From Streptomyces sp. DG1A-41 (lineage in GTDB: Bacteria; Actinomycetota; Actinomycetes; Streptomycetales; Streptomycetaceae), in contig NZ_CP146350.1 of NCBI RefSeq assembly GCF_037055355.1, positions 8,083,001 to 8,147,000 on the forward strand: 64,000 nucleotides of DNA. The letters run 5' to 3'. The notes beneath the pieces were generated by a model that made no database searches, was not told the origin of the DNA, and saw nothing but the letters and a program-made list of their open reading frames with translations. The translations under genes were made by a program, and so were the position numbers. Shown here piece by piece: positions 29,580-39,055 of this stretch; position 1 is the first letter of the stretch, and every line of letters begins with the position of its first letter.

Positions 29580-29598
29580 GGAGGACTTACGGTCCTCC
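29580..29598 (+). promoter_or_regulatory. 7-bp inverted repeat before the BCCT transporter
   Basis: GGAGGAC-TTACG-GTCCTCC is a perfect 7-bp inverted repeat with a five-base loop, 26 bases upstream of the BCCT start and 30 after the M14 stop. There is no U-tract, so it may be an operator or 5' mRNA hairpin rather than a terminator. Confidence 0.45.
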
Positions 29599-29623
29599 TA
29601 CGTCCCGATGAAAGGTGCCGCCT

Positions 29624-31348
29624 GTGACGCACGACCGACCAAGTGAGAGCGATCGCCAAGAGGGGGCCGCGCTTCCGGGTTCGGAAGCGGGCCTCCCCGG
29701 TCAGGAACGTCCCAAAACCGACCGAATTGTCTTCGGGGTCACGGCCGTGCTCACCCTCGCCTTCGTGGTCTGGGGAGCCGCGGCGACCGACTCGCTCGAA
29801 GACGTCTCCACCAGCATGCTCAGCGGGCTGATGCACAACGGCGGCTGGGCGTTCATGCTCGCCGCCTCCGCCTTCGTCGTGTTCGCCCTCTGGCTCGCGG
29901 CCAGCCGCTACGGTCGGATCCGCCTCGGGGCCGAGGGCGAGGAACCCGAGTTCCGCACGGTGTCCTGGGTCGCGATGATGTTCAGCGCCGGCATGGGCAT
30001 CGGCCTGATGTTCTACGGCGTGAGCGAACCGTTGTCGCACTACTCGACGCCCCCGCCGGGCAGCGACCCGGCCGACTCCGGTGAGCGCATGGAGACGGCC
30101 ATGGCCACCACCCTGTTCCACTGGACGCTCCACCCCTGGGCGATCTACGCCGTGGTGGGCCTCGCCATCGCCTACAGCACCTTCCGCAGGCGCCGCCGCC
30201 AGACCATCAGCGCCGTGTTCACGCCGCTGATCGGCAAGAAGCACGCGAACGGCGCCGTCGGCCGCGTCATCGACATCCTCGCGATCGTCGCGACCGTCTT
30301 CGGTTCCGCCGCGTCCCTGGGGCTCGGCGCGCTTCAGATCGGTTCCGGTGTGCAGGAGCTGGACTGGATGGACAAGGTGAGCACCGGGCTGCTCGTCACG
30401 ATCATCGCGGTGCTGACCCTGGCCTTCGTCGCGTCCGCGGTCTCGGGCGTGGAGCGCGGAATCCAGTGGCTGTCCAACACGAACATGGTGCTGGCGCTGG
30501 TGCTCGCCCTGTTCGTGTTCGTGGCGGGTCCGACCATCATCGTCCTCGACCTCCTGCCCACGTCCGTCTTCGCCTACCTCGGCGACCTGCCCCAGCTGGC
30601 CGGCCGTACGGAGGCCAGCGGCGGGGAGGGTGTCGCGGACTGGCTGAGCAGCTGGACCGTCTTCTACTGGGCGTGGTGGATCTCCTGGACGCCGTTCGTG
30701 GGCATGTTCATCGCCCGCATCAGCCGGGGCCGCACGATCCGGCAGTTCGTCGGCGGCGTCATCCTGGTGCCCAGCACGGTCAGCCTGATCTGGTTCGCGA
30801 TCTTCGGCGGCTCGGCGATGAAGATGCAGGAGCAGGGCCGACTCGGCAAGGAGGCGACCCCGGAGGGCCAGCTCTTCGCCGTGCTCCAGCAGTTCCCCAT
30901 CGCCACCGCCACGAGCCTGCTCGTGATGATCCTCGTCGGCATCTTCTTCGTGTCCGGCGCCGACGCGGCGTCGATCGTCATGGGCACCCTGTCGCAGAAG
31001 GGCGCGCTCGAACCGGGCCGTATGGTCGTGGTGTTCTGGGGCGTCGTCACCGGCGCGGTGGCCGCGATCATGCTCCTGGTCGGCAGCGGGAAGGGCGACG
31101 CGCTGACGGGCCTGCAGAACCTCACGATCCTCGCGGCGGCCCCGTTCGTCGTCGTGATGATCTTCATGTGCGTGGCCCTCATGCGCGACCTGCGCCGCGA
31201 CCCGGTGATGGTGCGCGAGCAGATGGGCTCCGAGGCCGTGGAACTGGCCGTCATCGAAGGCCACAAGAAGTACGACGGCGACTTCGAGCTCCGCGTCGGC
31301 CCGGGCCGCGGCCCGGACGTCGAGGGCGACCCCATCGGCAAGCACTGA
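29624..31348 (+). CDS. BCCT-family transporter (glycine betaine/choline/carnitine type)
   Basis: 574 aa with 12 predicted transmembrane helices. Family motifs: GMGIGLMFYGVSEP in the sodium/substrate region, TLFHWTLHPWAIYA, and WAWWISWTPFVGMFIARISR, whose Trp box binds quaternary ammonium groups. GMG in TM3 supports Na+-coupled betaine uptake. The C-terminal ~50 residues are charged and could be an osmosensing tail, though shorter than in BetP. GTG 29624 has AAAGG eight bases upstream (GTG 29615 is an alternative). A strong hairpin terminator follows. Expected role: compatible-solute uptake under osmotic stress. Confidence 0.93.
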   Translation: MTHDRPSESDRQEGAALPGSEAGLPGQERPKTDRIVFGVTAVLTLAFVVWGAAATDSLEDVSTSMLSGLMHNGGWAFMLAASAFVVFALWLAASRYGRIRLGAEGEEPEFRTVSWVAMMFSAGMGIGLMFYGVSEPLSHYSTPPPGSDPADSGERMETAMATTLFHWTLHPWAIYAVVGLAIAYSTFRRRRRQTISAVFTPLIGKKHANGAVGRVIDILAIVATVFGSAASLGLGALQIGSGVQELDWMDKVSTGLLVTIIAVLTLAFVASAVSGVERGIQWLSNTNMVLALVLALFVFVAGPTIIVLDLLPTSVFAYLGDLPQLAGRTEASGGEGVADWLSSWTVFYWAWWISWTPFVGMFIARISRGRTIRQFVGGVILVPSTVSLIWFAIFGGSAMKMQEQGRLGKEATPEGQLFAVLQQFPIATATSLLVMILVGIFFVSGADAASIVMGTLSQKGALEPGRMVVVFWGVVTGAVAAIMLLVGSGKGDALTGLQNLTILAAAPFVVVMIFMCVALMRDLRRDPVMVREQMGSEAVELAVIEGHKKYDGDFELRVGPGRGPDVEGDPIGKH

Positions 31349-31384
31349 CCAACGCGACTCGGCCGCTTCAGCCGGCCCCTTGAC

Positions 31385-31422
31385 CTCGACGCCCTCGGCC
31401 GACATCGGCCGGGGGCGTCGAG
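31385..31422 (+). terminator. Hairpin terminator after the BCCT gene
   Basis: An 18-bp stem, CTCGACGCCC... pairing with ...GGGCGTCGAG with a single G:U pair and the two-base top CA. It begins 37 bases after the BCCT stop. There is no U-tract, as is common in Streptomyces. Confidence 0.75.
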
Positions 31423-31902
31423 CGTGCGGGCTGGGGCTGTTGGGGGTCGGCCTGGCCGAGGCGTCTCTGGCCGGGGTGTTACGGGCGGGTGTCCCGGGCG
31501 TCTTCGGCTGAGGGCCGGGGCTTGCGGATCGAGGTGTCTTCAGCCGGGGGGCGGGGGCATGGGGCCTCCCGGCTGGGGCGTCATGGCCCTGGCGGAGGCC
31601 CCCACCCGGGCAGCGAACTGCTCACGGACGCCACCGAGCGGGCACTGCGGATGATCGTCCTCGGCACCCGGCTGCCGCTGGTCCCCGACCGGGCTCTCGG
31701 CGGTGATCACCAGATCCGCGTCGGCCGGGCGGACGTCCAAGCGTGGGCCGGGGCGCTGGGCCTGCCGACGGGGGCTTCGGCCGGGGCTGTTGGAACCGGC
31801 GCCCGGTGCGTCTCCAACCGGGCACGTCGCAGGCGGGTGCCCCGGGCCTCTCCCGCCGAGGTCGCGCGGGCGGTCCGGGTGGTTGCAGCCGGCCGGGACG
31901 GC
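31423..31902. other. 480-bp region without a supportable gene
   Basis: Between the BCCT terminator and the convergent D-amino-acid oxidase stop. It is GC-rich and contains loose repeats of GGCCGGGGC-like words (for example near 31466, 31514 and 31766), similar in character to the left-edge repeats. A plus-frame stretch at about 31615-31745 (LLTDATERALRMIVLGTRLP) looks protein-like but has no start, ribosome site or recognisable family, so it may be a gene remnant. Confidence 0.5.
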
Positions 31903-32850
31903 TCAGTCCAGCAGCCGAGCCGCCTCCTCCGCGCAGCCCCAGGCCACCGTCACACCGGCGCCGCCGTGGCCGTAGTTGTGGATCAGGAGTCGGCCGTCCG
32001 GCAGGGCGTCGCGCTCCAGGCGTACCGCGGGGCGGGTGGGGCGCAGTCCGACCCGGTGTTCCAGGACGCGCGCCCCGGCGATCTCCGGCCGCAGCGCCGC
32101 GCAGCGGCGGATGATCGCCTCGGCGGTCGCGGGGTCGGGTGCCGGCGACCACGCGTCCTCCTCCGCCGTACCGCCGAGGACGAGCCCACCCGGCTGCGGG
32201 AACATGTACGCGTACTCCCCGGCCGCGTCGGTGGAGACCAGCCAGGTGTCGATCCCCGGGTTCTCCACGACGACCAGTTGCCCGCGCACGGGCCGCACGG
32301 ACGGATCCGGCACCAGCTCCCGCGCGGCGAGCCCCGTGCAGTTGATCACGACCGGCGCGTCGGCCTCCGCGAACCCGGCCACCGTACGAGCCTCGACCAC
32401 ACCGCCCGCCGCGGCGAACCGCTCCCGCAGCCACGCCAGATGAGCCGGCATGTCGATGAGCGGCAACCGCGCCCGGACGCCGTACCCCGCGTACTCCCCG
32501 GCCGTGGCCGCCCGCAGCTCCGGTACCCGGTCCGCCAGCCACCCGTCGACCTCGTCGAGACGTGTCTCGCCCAGTACCCCTTCGACCATGCGTACACCGC
32601 TCGCCCCGGGCCCCGCGGCCAGCTCCTCGTAGACCTCCAGCGACCGCAGCGCCCACACCCGCGCCAGTGCGACCGGCTCGATCCGGTACGGCCACCACAG
32701 CGCACCCGCGACCGCTGAGGTGGTCGCCTCGACGGGGTCCCGCGTCCACACCCGGACCCGCCGCCCCCGCTCGGCGAGTAGCACCGCGGTCGTCAGCCCG
32801 ATTACCCCGCCACCGACCACCACGATCTCGTCACTGCGCTCACCAGCCAT
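31903..32850 (-). CDS. D-amino-acid oxidase (FAD-dependent)
   Basis: 315 aa. N-terminal FAD motif EIVVVGGGVIGLTTAVLLAE; SAVAGALWWPYR and VINCTGLAARELV of the DAO family; the substrate-binding RVGLRPTRPAVRLE with its conserved Arg; and the C-terminal HNYGHGGAGVTVAWGCA. It oxidises D-amino acids to keto acids with release of H2O2 and ammonia. ATG 32850 follows TACGGT by six bases, so it is probably leaderless. Cytoplasmic; it could recycle D-amino acids from wall turnover or from peptides released by the nearby peptidases. Confidence 0.9.
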   Translation of the reverse strand: MAGERSDEIVVVGGGVIGLTTAVLLAERGRRVRVWTRDPVEATTSAVAGALWWPYRIEPVALARVWALRSLEVYEELAAGPGASGVRMVEGVLGETRLDEVDGWLADRVPELRAATAGEYAGYGVRARLPLIDMPAHLAWLRERFAAAGGVVEARTVAGFAEADAPVVINCTGLAARELVPDPSVRPVRGQLVVVENPGIDTWLVSTDAAGEYAYMFPQPGGLVLGGTAEEDAWSPAPDPATAEAIIRRCAALRPEIAGARVLEHRVGLRPTRPAVRLERDALPDGRLLIHNYGHGGAGVTVAWGCAEEAARLLD

Positions 32851-32916
32851 GCCGGGACCGTAGCGGAATGTGTCATGCCGTGCTCACATCACGCGCAGTG
32901 TGGGGATACTCACACC

Positions 32917-33939
32917 ATGTGTGCCGAGTACACGCCCTTCGGCCTGGCACCCGCGATGCGGGCCGGCGGAGTCCTCACAGACGGTGGTTACCAGCTCCAC
33001 CGGGACTTCCTGGACTTCATCGTCGACGGACGCCCGCTGCTGTTCCAGCTCTCCGACCTCGACGCGGTCTCCCCGCTCGCCTCCGACGTACCGCCCTCGA
33101 TCTTCACCGCGCAGGTCCGCAGCCTGCTCCTGGAGAGCGCGCCACCGCTGCCCGGCGGCCGGTACGTCGTCTACGGCTGCCCCGAGTGCGAGGACCTGGC
33201 CTGCGGCGCCGTCACTGCGGTCATCCGCCGGGACGGCGAGGACTTCATCTGGCGGGACTTCGCCTGGCAGACCGACGAACACGCCGACCTGGAGCTCAAC
33301 GGCTACCACGGCATCGGCCCGTTCCGCTTCCGCGGCGCCGAGTACCGCGCGGCACTGAGCGCCCTGCTGAACGGCTCCGCCCCGGACACCCGCCGCCGCG
33401 TCCTGCTGATCGGCGCCCGCGTCGCCGTCCTGGCCAAGCTCGCCGCGGCGTTGCGCACCATCGGTGTCGGCGCCGACATCGCCCACGACGCCGACCACGT
33501 GCCCGCCGACGAGCTGCGCGGTTACGGCGCCGTCGCCTTCGGCCGCGGGACAGACGAGCGGGAACGTGCCGCCGTCCGTCGTGCCTTCGAACGCGCAGAG
33601 GTCCCCGTCGCGTACGTCGACGGCCTCGCCCCGATCGTCCCCCTCCTCGTCGCCCAGATCGAACACGCCCTGGACCGCAGCCCATTGGAGCAGCGCCGCC
33701 TCACCGGCCTGACCGCCGCCGCCGGCGAGGCCGGTGTCGAGGTCACCTCCGCCTGCCGGGTCACCCTCACCGCGTACCGCCTCGACCGGCTCTCCCGTAC
33801 CCACACCCACGAGATCTTCGACGGCGTCCTGGAACCGGGCCACCACCGCGTCGCCCTCGACCCCAAGGCGGTGAAGGGGCAGTCCTTCCTGGTGGCGCGC
33901 GCCGCCACCAGCGTGCTGGTGACGGCCGTGACACCCTGA
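32917..33939 (+). CDS. Conserved two-part protein of unknown function
   Basis: 340 aa. The N-terminal half has a GYQLHRDFLDFIVDG start and a Cys-containing GCPECEDLACGAVT segment that could hold a metal. The C-terminal half begins RRVLLIGARVAVLAKLAAAL, a Rossmann- or receiver-like strand-loop-helix, and continues through GYGAVAFGRGTDERERAAV. No catalytic signature is recognised; relatives are sometimes labelled oxidoreductases without support. ATG 32917 lies six bases after GATACT (32905-32910), i.e. a leaderless start. Divergent from the D-amino-acid oxidase. Confidence 0.7.
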   Translation: MCAEYTPFGLAPAMRAGGVLTDGGYQLHRDFLDFIVDGRPLLFQLSDLDAVSPLASDVPPSIFTAQVRSLLLESAPPLPGGRYVVYGCPECEDLACGAVTAVIRRDGEDFIWRDFAWQTDEHADLELNGYHGIGPFRFRGAEYRAALSALLNGSAPDTRRRVLLIGARVAVLAKLAAALRTIGVGADIAHDADHVPADELRGYGAVAFGRGTDERERAAVRRAFERAEVPVAYVDGLAPIVPLLVAQIEHALDRSPLEQRRLTGLTAAAGEAGVEVTSACRVTLTAYRLDRLSRTHTHEIFDGVLEPGHHRVALDPKAVKGQSFLVARAATSVLVTAVTP

Positions 33940-33985
33940 AACCCGGCCGCTCACCGCCCAGGACGGCGGTTAGGATCGCGACCTG

Positions 33986-35626
33986 ATGACTGCCACCCTC
34001 GTCGCCAAGAATCTCGCCGCCGGCCACGGCGACCGGGCCCTGTTCACCGGACTCGACCTCGTCGTCGCGCCCGGCGACGTGATCGGCCTGGTCGGAGCCA
34101 ATGGCGCCGGCAAGTCCACCCTGCTCAGGATGCTGGCCGGACTCACCGCCCCCGAGCAGGGCGAGCTGCGCCTGTCCCCGCCGACCGCCACCGTCGGCCA
34201 TCTGCCCCAGGAGCCGGACCGCCGCCCCGGCGAGACCGTACGGGCGTTCCTGGCCCGCCGCACCGGCGTCGCCGAGGCCCAGCGGACCATGGACGAGGCC
34301 ACCCAGGCCCTGGTCGACGGGGCGCCCGGCGCCGACGACGCCTACGCCACGAGCCTGGAGCGCTGGCTCGCACTCGGCGGCGCCGACCTCGACGGACGCG
34401 CCGAGGAGGTCGCCGACTCCCTGGGCCTCGCGGTCGACCTGGACCAGCTGATGACGTCGCTGTCCGGCGGCCAGGCCGCCCGCGCCGGCCTCGCCTCCCT
34501 GCTCCTGTCCCGCTACGACGTCTTCCTCCTCGACGAGCCCACCAACGACCTCGACCTGGACGGCCTGGAGCGCCTCGAACGCTTCGTGAGCGGCCTGCGC
34601 GCCGGGACGGTCGTCGTCAGCCACGACCGCGAGTTCCTCACCCGCACCGTCACCAAGGTCCTCGAACTCGACCTCGCCCAGCGGCAGATCAACCTCTACG
34701 GCGGTGGCTACGAGGCCTACCTGGAGGAGCGGGACGTCGCGCGCAGGCACGCCCGCGACGAGTTCGAGGAGTACGCCGACAAGAAGGCGGCCCTCCAGGA
34801 CCGCGCGCAGATGCAGCGCTCCTGGATGGACAAGGGCGTGAAGAACGCGCGCCGCAAGGCGGGCAACGACAACGACAAGATCGGCCGCAAGTTCCGTAGC
34901 GAGGCCAGCGAGAAACAGGCCGCGAAGGCCCGGCAGACCCAGCGCATGATCGAACGGCTGGACGTCGTCGAGGAGCCCCGCAAGGAGTGGGAACTGCGCA
35001 TGGAGATCGCGTCGGCCCCGCGCTCGGGCGCCGTCGTGGCGACCCTGCGGGACGCCGAGGTGCGCCGCGGCGGCTTCGTCCTCGGCCCGGTCTCCCTCCG
35101 GATCGACTGGGCGGACCGGGTGGCGGTGACGGGCGCGAACGGCGCCGGCAAGTCCACCCTGCTCGCCGCCCTGCTCGGCCGCGTCCCGCTCGACGCCGGG
35201 CACGCGGCTCTCGGCTCGGGCGTCCTGCTCGGCGAGGTCGACCAGGCCCGCAAGCTGTTCCACGGCCAGGAGCCCCTGATGGACGCCTTCCGCGAGGCCG
35301 TCCCGGACACCGAACCGGCCGAAATCCGCACCCTCCTGGCCAAGTTCGGCCTCAAGTCGGACCACGTCCTGCGCCCCGCGGCGACCCTCTCACCGGGCGA
35401 GCGCACCAGAGCGGCCCTGGCGCTGCTCCAGGGCCGCGGTGTCAACCTCCTGGTCCTCGACGAGCCGACCAACCACCTCGACCTGCCCGCCATCGAGCAG
35501 CTGGAATCGGCCCTCGACTCCTACGAGGGCACCCTCCTGCTGGTCACCCACGACCGCCGCATGCTCGACGCCGTACGCGTCACACGCCGCCTGGAGGTGG
35601 CGGACGGCAAGGTGACCGAGCGCTAA
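33986..35626 (+). CDS. ABC-F family ATPase, second copy
   Basis: 546 aa with tandem ATPase domains. Walker A motifs GLVGANGAGKSTLL and VTGANGAGKSTLL; signatures LSGGQAARA and LSPGERTRA; Walker B LDEPTNDLDL and LDEPTNHLDL. The charged interdomain linker (about residues 240-330) is rich in Lys, Arg and Glu. Unlike the ABC-F at 6998-8626 it has no long leader: TAGGAT (33971-33976) lies nine bases before the ATG. A housekeeping translation factor role is likely. It overlaps the convergent glycolipid-binding gene by four bases. Confidence 0.93.
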   Translation: MTATLVAKNLAAGHGDRALFTGLDLVVAPGDVIGLVGANGAGKSTLLRMLAGLTAPEQGELRLSPPTATVGHLPQEPDRRPGETVRAFLARRTGVAEAQRTMDEATQALVDGAPGADDAYATSLERWLALGGADLDGRAEEVADSLGLAVDLDQLMTSLSGGQAARAGLASLLLSRYDVFLLDEPTNDLDLDGLERLERFVSGLRAGTVVVSHDREFLTRTVTKVLELDLAQRQINLYGGGYEAYLEERDVARRHARDEFEEYADKKAALQDRAQMQRSWMDKGVKNARRKAGNDNDKIGRKFRSEASEKQAAKARQTQRMIERLDVVEEPRKEWELRMEIASAPRSGAVVATLRDAEVRRGGFVLGPVSLRIDWADRVAVTGANGAGKSTLLAALLGRVPLDAGHAALGSGVLLGEVDQARKLFHGQEPLMDAFREAVPDTEPAEIRTLLAKFGLKSDHVLRPAATLSPGERTRAALALLQGRGVNLLVLDEPTNHLDLPAIEQLESALDSYEGTLLLVTHDRRMLDAVRVTRRLEVADGKVTER

Positions 35627-36180
35627 CGAACCGCCAGACGGGTGGCCAGTGAGGGGTACTCCACGACGTACCCCTCCTCGTCGAACTCCAGGTCGCTGCG
35701 GAAGTCGCCGGAGGCGTACCGGACCCGCCCGGGGCCGAGATGCGTGTAGGTCTGCCGGGACGGCCGCACCGTCAGGTCCGGCACCGACACCCAGGCCATC
35801 AGCAGTTCCAGCTCGCCCGGCCCGCGATGGAGCCCGTGCCGGAGCACCGGCATGGTGTTGGTGAGCGGGCACAGCCCGAGATCACAGTCGAGGGCTCCGT
35901 CGACGTCCGGGAGGCGCTCGCCGTCCGCGGTCCATCCGCCCCCGCCGTCGTGCCGCAGATCGAGCGTGCGGCTGCCGTCGGCGGACTCGGCCGTCACCCG
36001 CAGTCGACGGGTGACGAACCCGTCGGCCGTGTCGAGGTCGTACGTGATCCAGTAGGGCTCCGGATCGGTCCCGACGGCCCGCCCGCGCGCCCGCAGCACG
36101 CCGTCCCCGAGCTGGACCCAGGCGGTCTCGAACCCCCGGCTCGCGAAGACTTCCCAGGTGATGACACGCGCAGCAGACAT
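35623..36180 (-). CDS. Putative glycolipid-binding family protein (DUF1089-like)
   Basis: 185 aa. Strand-rich sequence starting ITWEVFASRGFETAWVQLG, with GLCPLTNTMPVLRHGL and the C-terminal DLEFDEEGYVVEYPSLATR, which fit the putative glycolipid-binding family. No signal peptide or membrane helix. Function is not established. ATG 36180 lies six bases after TAGAGT, so the transcript is probably leaderless; an in-frame GTG three codons upstream is the alternative. Tail-to-tail with the second ABC-F gene. Confidence 0.75.
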   Translation of the reverse strand: MSAARVITWEVFASRGFETAWVQLGDGVLRARGRAVGTDPEPYWITYDLDTADGFVTRRLRVTAESADGSRTLDLRHDGGGGWTADGERLPDVDGALDCDLGLCPLTNTMPVLRHGLHRGPGELELLMAWVSVPDLTVRPSRQTYTHLGPGRVRYASGDFRSDLEFDEEGYVVEYPSLATRLAVR

Positions 36181-36193
36181 ATAGCCCACTCTA

Positions 36194-36227
36194 GATCTGG
36201 AAGGGGGCGAAGCTCCCCTTCCAGATC
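36194..36227 (-). terminator. 13-bp hairpin terminator after tex
   Basis: GATCTGGAAGGGG (36194-36206) pairs perfectly with CCCCTTCCAGATC (36215-36227) around an eight-base loop. It is 61 bases past the Tex stop on the minus strand and directly upstream of the -10 of the glycolipid-binding gene, so it should insulate the two. Confidence 0.8.
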
Positions 36228-36288
36228 AGGGGCGCGGGGAACTGCGCGACCAGCCACAACGGACCCGCAGCTCCCCACAGCCGAACCA

Positions 36289-38679
36289 TCAACGCTTGCC
36301 GTTCTTGGGGTCGACCAAGCCCGCGCGGCGCAGCGCATCCGCCATCGCGCTGTTGGCAGGCGCAGGCGCAGCCGCCTGGCGCGAACCGGCGCCACCGCCA
36401 CGGCGCGCGGCACCGCCGCCCTGCCGCTGCTGCGGCGGACGCCCGCCGCGCTGCCGGCGCTCGCCGGAGCCGCCCTGCCCCTGCGGGGCCGCCTCGTCGT
36501 CCAGGCGCAGCGTCAGCGAGATCCGCTTGCGCGGGATGTCGACGTCGAGGACCTTCACCTTGACGATGTCCCCGGGCTTCACCACGTCCCGCGGGTCCTT
36601 GACGAACGTCTTCGACATCGCGGAGACGTGCACCAGACCGTCCTGGTGGACACCGACGTCCACGAACGCGCCGAACGCGGCCACGTTCGTCACGACACCC
36701 TCAAGGACCATCCCGGCCGACAGGTCGGAGATCTTTTCCACGCCCTCCTTGAAGGCGGCCGTCTTGAAGGCCGGACGCGGGTCGCGGCCGGGCTTCTCCA
36801 GTTCCTTGAGGATGTCGCTGACCGTCGGCAGACCGAACGTCTCGTCCACGAAGTCCTGCGGCTTCAGCGAGCGCAGCACGGCGGTGTTGCCGATGAGGCC
36901 CGCGACCTCCTGCCCGGCGGTCTTCACCATGCGCCGGACCACCGGGTACGCCTCCGGGTGCACGCTGGACGCGTCCAGCGGGTCGTCACCGCCGCGGATC
37001 CGCAGGAAGCCCGCGCACTGCTCGTACGCCTTCGGGCCCAGCCGCGCCACCTTCTTCAGCTCACCACGGGACTTGAACGGCCCGTTGGCGTCCCGGTGCG
37101 CCACGATGTTCTCGGCGAGCCCGGAGGTGATGCCGGAGACCCGGGCGAGAAGCGGGGCCGACGCCGTGTTGACGTCCACGCCCACGCCGTTCACACAGTC
37201 CTCCACCACCGCGTCCAGCGAACGCGACAGCTTCACCTCGGACAGGTCGTGCTGGTACTGGCCGACACCGATCGACTTCGGGTCGATCTTCACCAGCTCG
37301 GCCAGCGGGTCCTGGAGCCGCCGGGCGATCGACACGGCGCCGCGCAGCGACACGTCCATGTCGGGCAGCTCCTGCGAGGCGAAGGCGGACGCCGAGTACA
37401 CGGACGCGCCGGCCTCGGACACCATCACCTTCGTGAGGTTCAACTCCGAGTGTTTGGCGATCAGTTCCCCGGCGAGCTTGTCGGTCTCGCGGGACGCCGT
37501 GCCGTTGCCGATGGCGATCAGCTCGACCGCGTGCTCCTTCGCCAGCCGGGCCAGCTCGGCGATGGCCTCGTCCCACCGGTTGGCCGGGACGTGGGGATGG
37601 ATGACGTCCGTGGCGACGACCTTGCCGGTGGCGTCGACGACGGCGACCTTCACACCCGTACGGAAGCCGGGGTCGAGGCCGAGCGTCGCGCGCGTGCCCG
37701 CCGGGGCGGCGAGCAGCAGGTCGCGCAGGTTCGCCGCGAAGACCCGCACCGCCTCGTCCTCGGCGGCCGTGCGCAACCGCAGCCGCAGGTCGATGCCGAG
37801 GTGCACCAGGATGCGGGTGCGCCAGGCCCAACGGACCGTGTCCAGCAGCCACTTGTCGCCGGGGCGGCCCCGGTCGGCGATCCCGAACCGGTGCGCGACC
37901 ATCCCCTCGTACGACGACGGGCCGTCCGTCGGCTCCTCGGGCTCCAGGACGAGGTCGAGGACTTCCTCCTTCTCGCCGCGCAGCATCGCCAGGATGCGGT
38001 GCGAGGGCAGCTCGGTGAACGGCTCGGCGAACTCGAAGTAGTCGGCGAACTTCGCGCCCGCCTCCTCCTTGCCCTCCCGCACCTTGGCGGCCAGCCGCCC
38101 GCGCACCCACATGCGCTCGCGCAGCTCGCCGATCAGGTCGGCGTCCTCCGAGAACCGCTCGGTGAGGATCGCCCGGGCGCCGTCGAGGGCCGTCTGCGGG
38201 TCGGCCACGCCCTTGTCGGCGTCGACGAACGCGGCGGCCGCGGCGAGGGGCTCGACGGACGGATCGCCGAGCAGCCCCTCCGCCAGCGGCTCGAGACCGG
38301 CCTCACGGGCGATCTGCGCCTTGGTGCGCCGCTTGGGCTTGTACGGGAGGTAGATGTCCTCCAGGCGCGCCTTGGTCTCCGCGCCCCGGATCCGGGCCTC
38401 CAGCTCCTCGGTGAGCTTGCCCTGCTCGCGCACCGACTCCAGGATCGCCGCGCGCCGCTCCTCCAGTTCCCGCAGATAGCGCAGCCGCTCCTCGATCGTG
38501 CGCAGCTGCGCATCGTCGAGCATCTCGGTCGCTTCTTTGCGGTAGCGGGCGATGAAGGGCACCGTAGAACCGCTGTCGAGCAGTTCCACGGCAGCCCTGA
38601 CCTGCCGCTCCCGTACGCCGAGCTCCTCGGCGATCCTGCCTTCGATGGACCCTACTTCGAGGGACCCGGGTGTCGTCAC
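36289..38679 (-). CDS. tex: Tex-family transcription accessory/RNA-binding protein
   Basis: 796 aa. The N-terminal Tex HTH region ([32 protein letters not shown]) is followed by a YqgF/RNase-H-like domain ([20 protein letters not shown]), helix-hairpin-helix segments ([20 protein letters not shown]) and an S1 RNA-binding domain at about 650-720 ([19 protein letters not shown]). The last ~60 residues are a Gly/Arg/Gln-rich disordered tail. Tex binds nucleic acid and the transcription machinery and affects expression of many genes. GTG 38679 is used; its ribosome site is weak. Confidence 0.95.
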   Translation of the reverse strand: MTTPGSLEVGSIEGRIAEELGVRERQVRAAVELLDSGSTVPFIARYRKEATEMLDDAQLRTIEERLRYLRELEERRAAILESVREQGKLTEELEARIRGAETKARLEDIYLPYKPKRRTKAQIAREAGLEPLAEGLLGDPSVEPLAAAAAFVDADKGVADPQTALDGARAILTERFSEDADLIGELRERMWVRGRLAAKVREGKEEAGAKFADYFEFAEPFTELPSHRILAMLRGEKEEVLDLVLEPEEPTDGPSSYEGMVAHRFGIADRGRPGDKWLLDTVRWAWRTRILVHLGIDLRLRLRTAAEDEAVRVFAANLRDLLLAAPAGTRATLGLDPGFRTGVKVAVVDATGKVVATDVIHPHVPANRWDEAIAELARLAKEHAVELIAIGNGTASRETDKLAGELIAKHSELNLTKVMVSEAGASVYSASAFASQELPDMDVSLRGAVSIARRLQDPLAELVKIDPKSIGVGQYQHDLSEVKLSRSLDAVVEDCVNGVGVDVNTASAPLLARVSGITSGLAENIVAHRDANGPFKSRGELKKVARLGPKAYEQCAGFLRIRGGDDPLDASSVHPEAYPVVRRMVKTAGQEVAGLIGNTAVLRSLKPQDFVDETFGLPTVSDILKELEKPGRDPRPAFKTAAFKEGVEKISDLSAGMVLEGVVTNVAAFGAFVDVGVHQDGLVHVSAMSKTFVKDPRDVVKPGDIVKVKVLDVDIPRKRISLTLRLDDEAAPQGQGGSGERRQRGGRPPQQRQGGGAARRGGGAGSRQAAAPAPANSAMADALRRAGLVDPKNGKR

Positions 38680-38780
38680 GATCCCGTACCGCCTTCTCCA
38701 CTGAGGTTGCGCGGCAATTGTGGCAGGTGACACCGACACTCGGGGTCAGGGCGGCACCCGGCAGGTCGGGACGGCCTTTG

Positions 38781-38912
38781 TCAGACCCTGCGGCTGCGGG
38801 TGGAGGACGAAGCGCCGCCGAAGAGCCGGGCCAAGGCCCGGAAGGGCAGCGTCACGACAGTGGCGATGGCGCCGCCGATCTGGCGCAGCACGTCTGCAAT
38901 GGCACGAAGCAC
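38781..38912 (-). CDS. LPFR-motif small protein
   Basis: 43 aa. GTG 38912 is preceded by AAAGGGG at about six bases. The sequence LRAIADVLRQIGGAIATVV is followed by TLPFRALARLFGGAS, giving an amphipathic helix and the LPFR motif after which short Streptomyces proteins of this type are named. It ends in an Arg-rich SSTRSRRV. Likely membrane-surface associated. Function unknown. It lies between the SCO6745-like gene and tex on the same strand. Confidence 0.75.
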   Translation of the reverse strand: MLRAIADVLRQIGGAIATVVTLPFRALARLFGGASSSTRSRRV

Positions 38913-39027
38913 GTGATTCCCCTTTCTCGTTCCCGACCGCGGCGGCCGGGAGAGACCGGGTACCTCACCAAGGCCTCACCATGCGTCACGGTCGAACGCA
39001 CATGCCCGGCCCGGTGCGCATCAGGGC

Positions 39028-39055
39028 TCGCCGTAAGGCCGTGCGGCCCTGGCGA
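39028..39055 (-). terminator. Compound hairpin after the SCO6745-like gene
   Basis: TCGCC (39028-39032) pairs with GGCGA (39051-39055), and inside it GGCCG pairs with CGGCC around TG. It abuts the stop codon of the minus-strand gene. Two short stems separated by small bulges make a plausible but not strong terminator. Confidence 0.4.

Noticed and set aside
29576..31405. 609-codon minus-strand frame opposite the BCCT transporter
   Set aside because: His/Asp/Glu/Arg-rich shadow; the plus strand encodes a motif-complete 12-helix transporter.
35740..38730. 996-codon plus-strand open frame opposite tex
   Set aside because: Antisense shadow; low-complexity composition, while the minus strand gives a full Tex protein.
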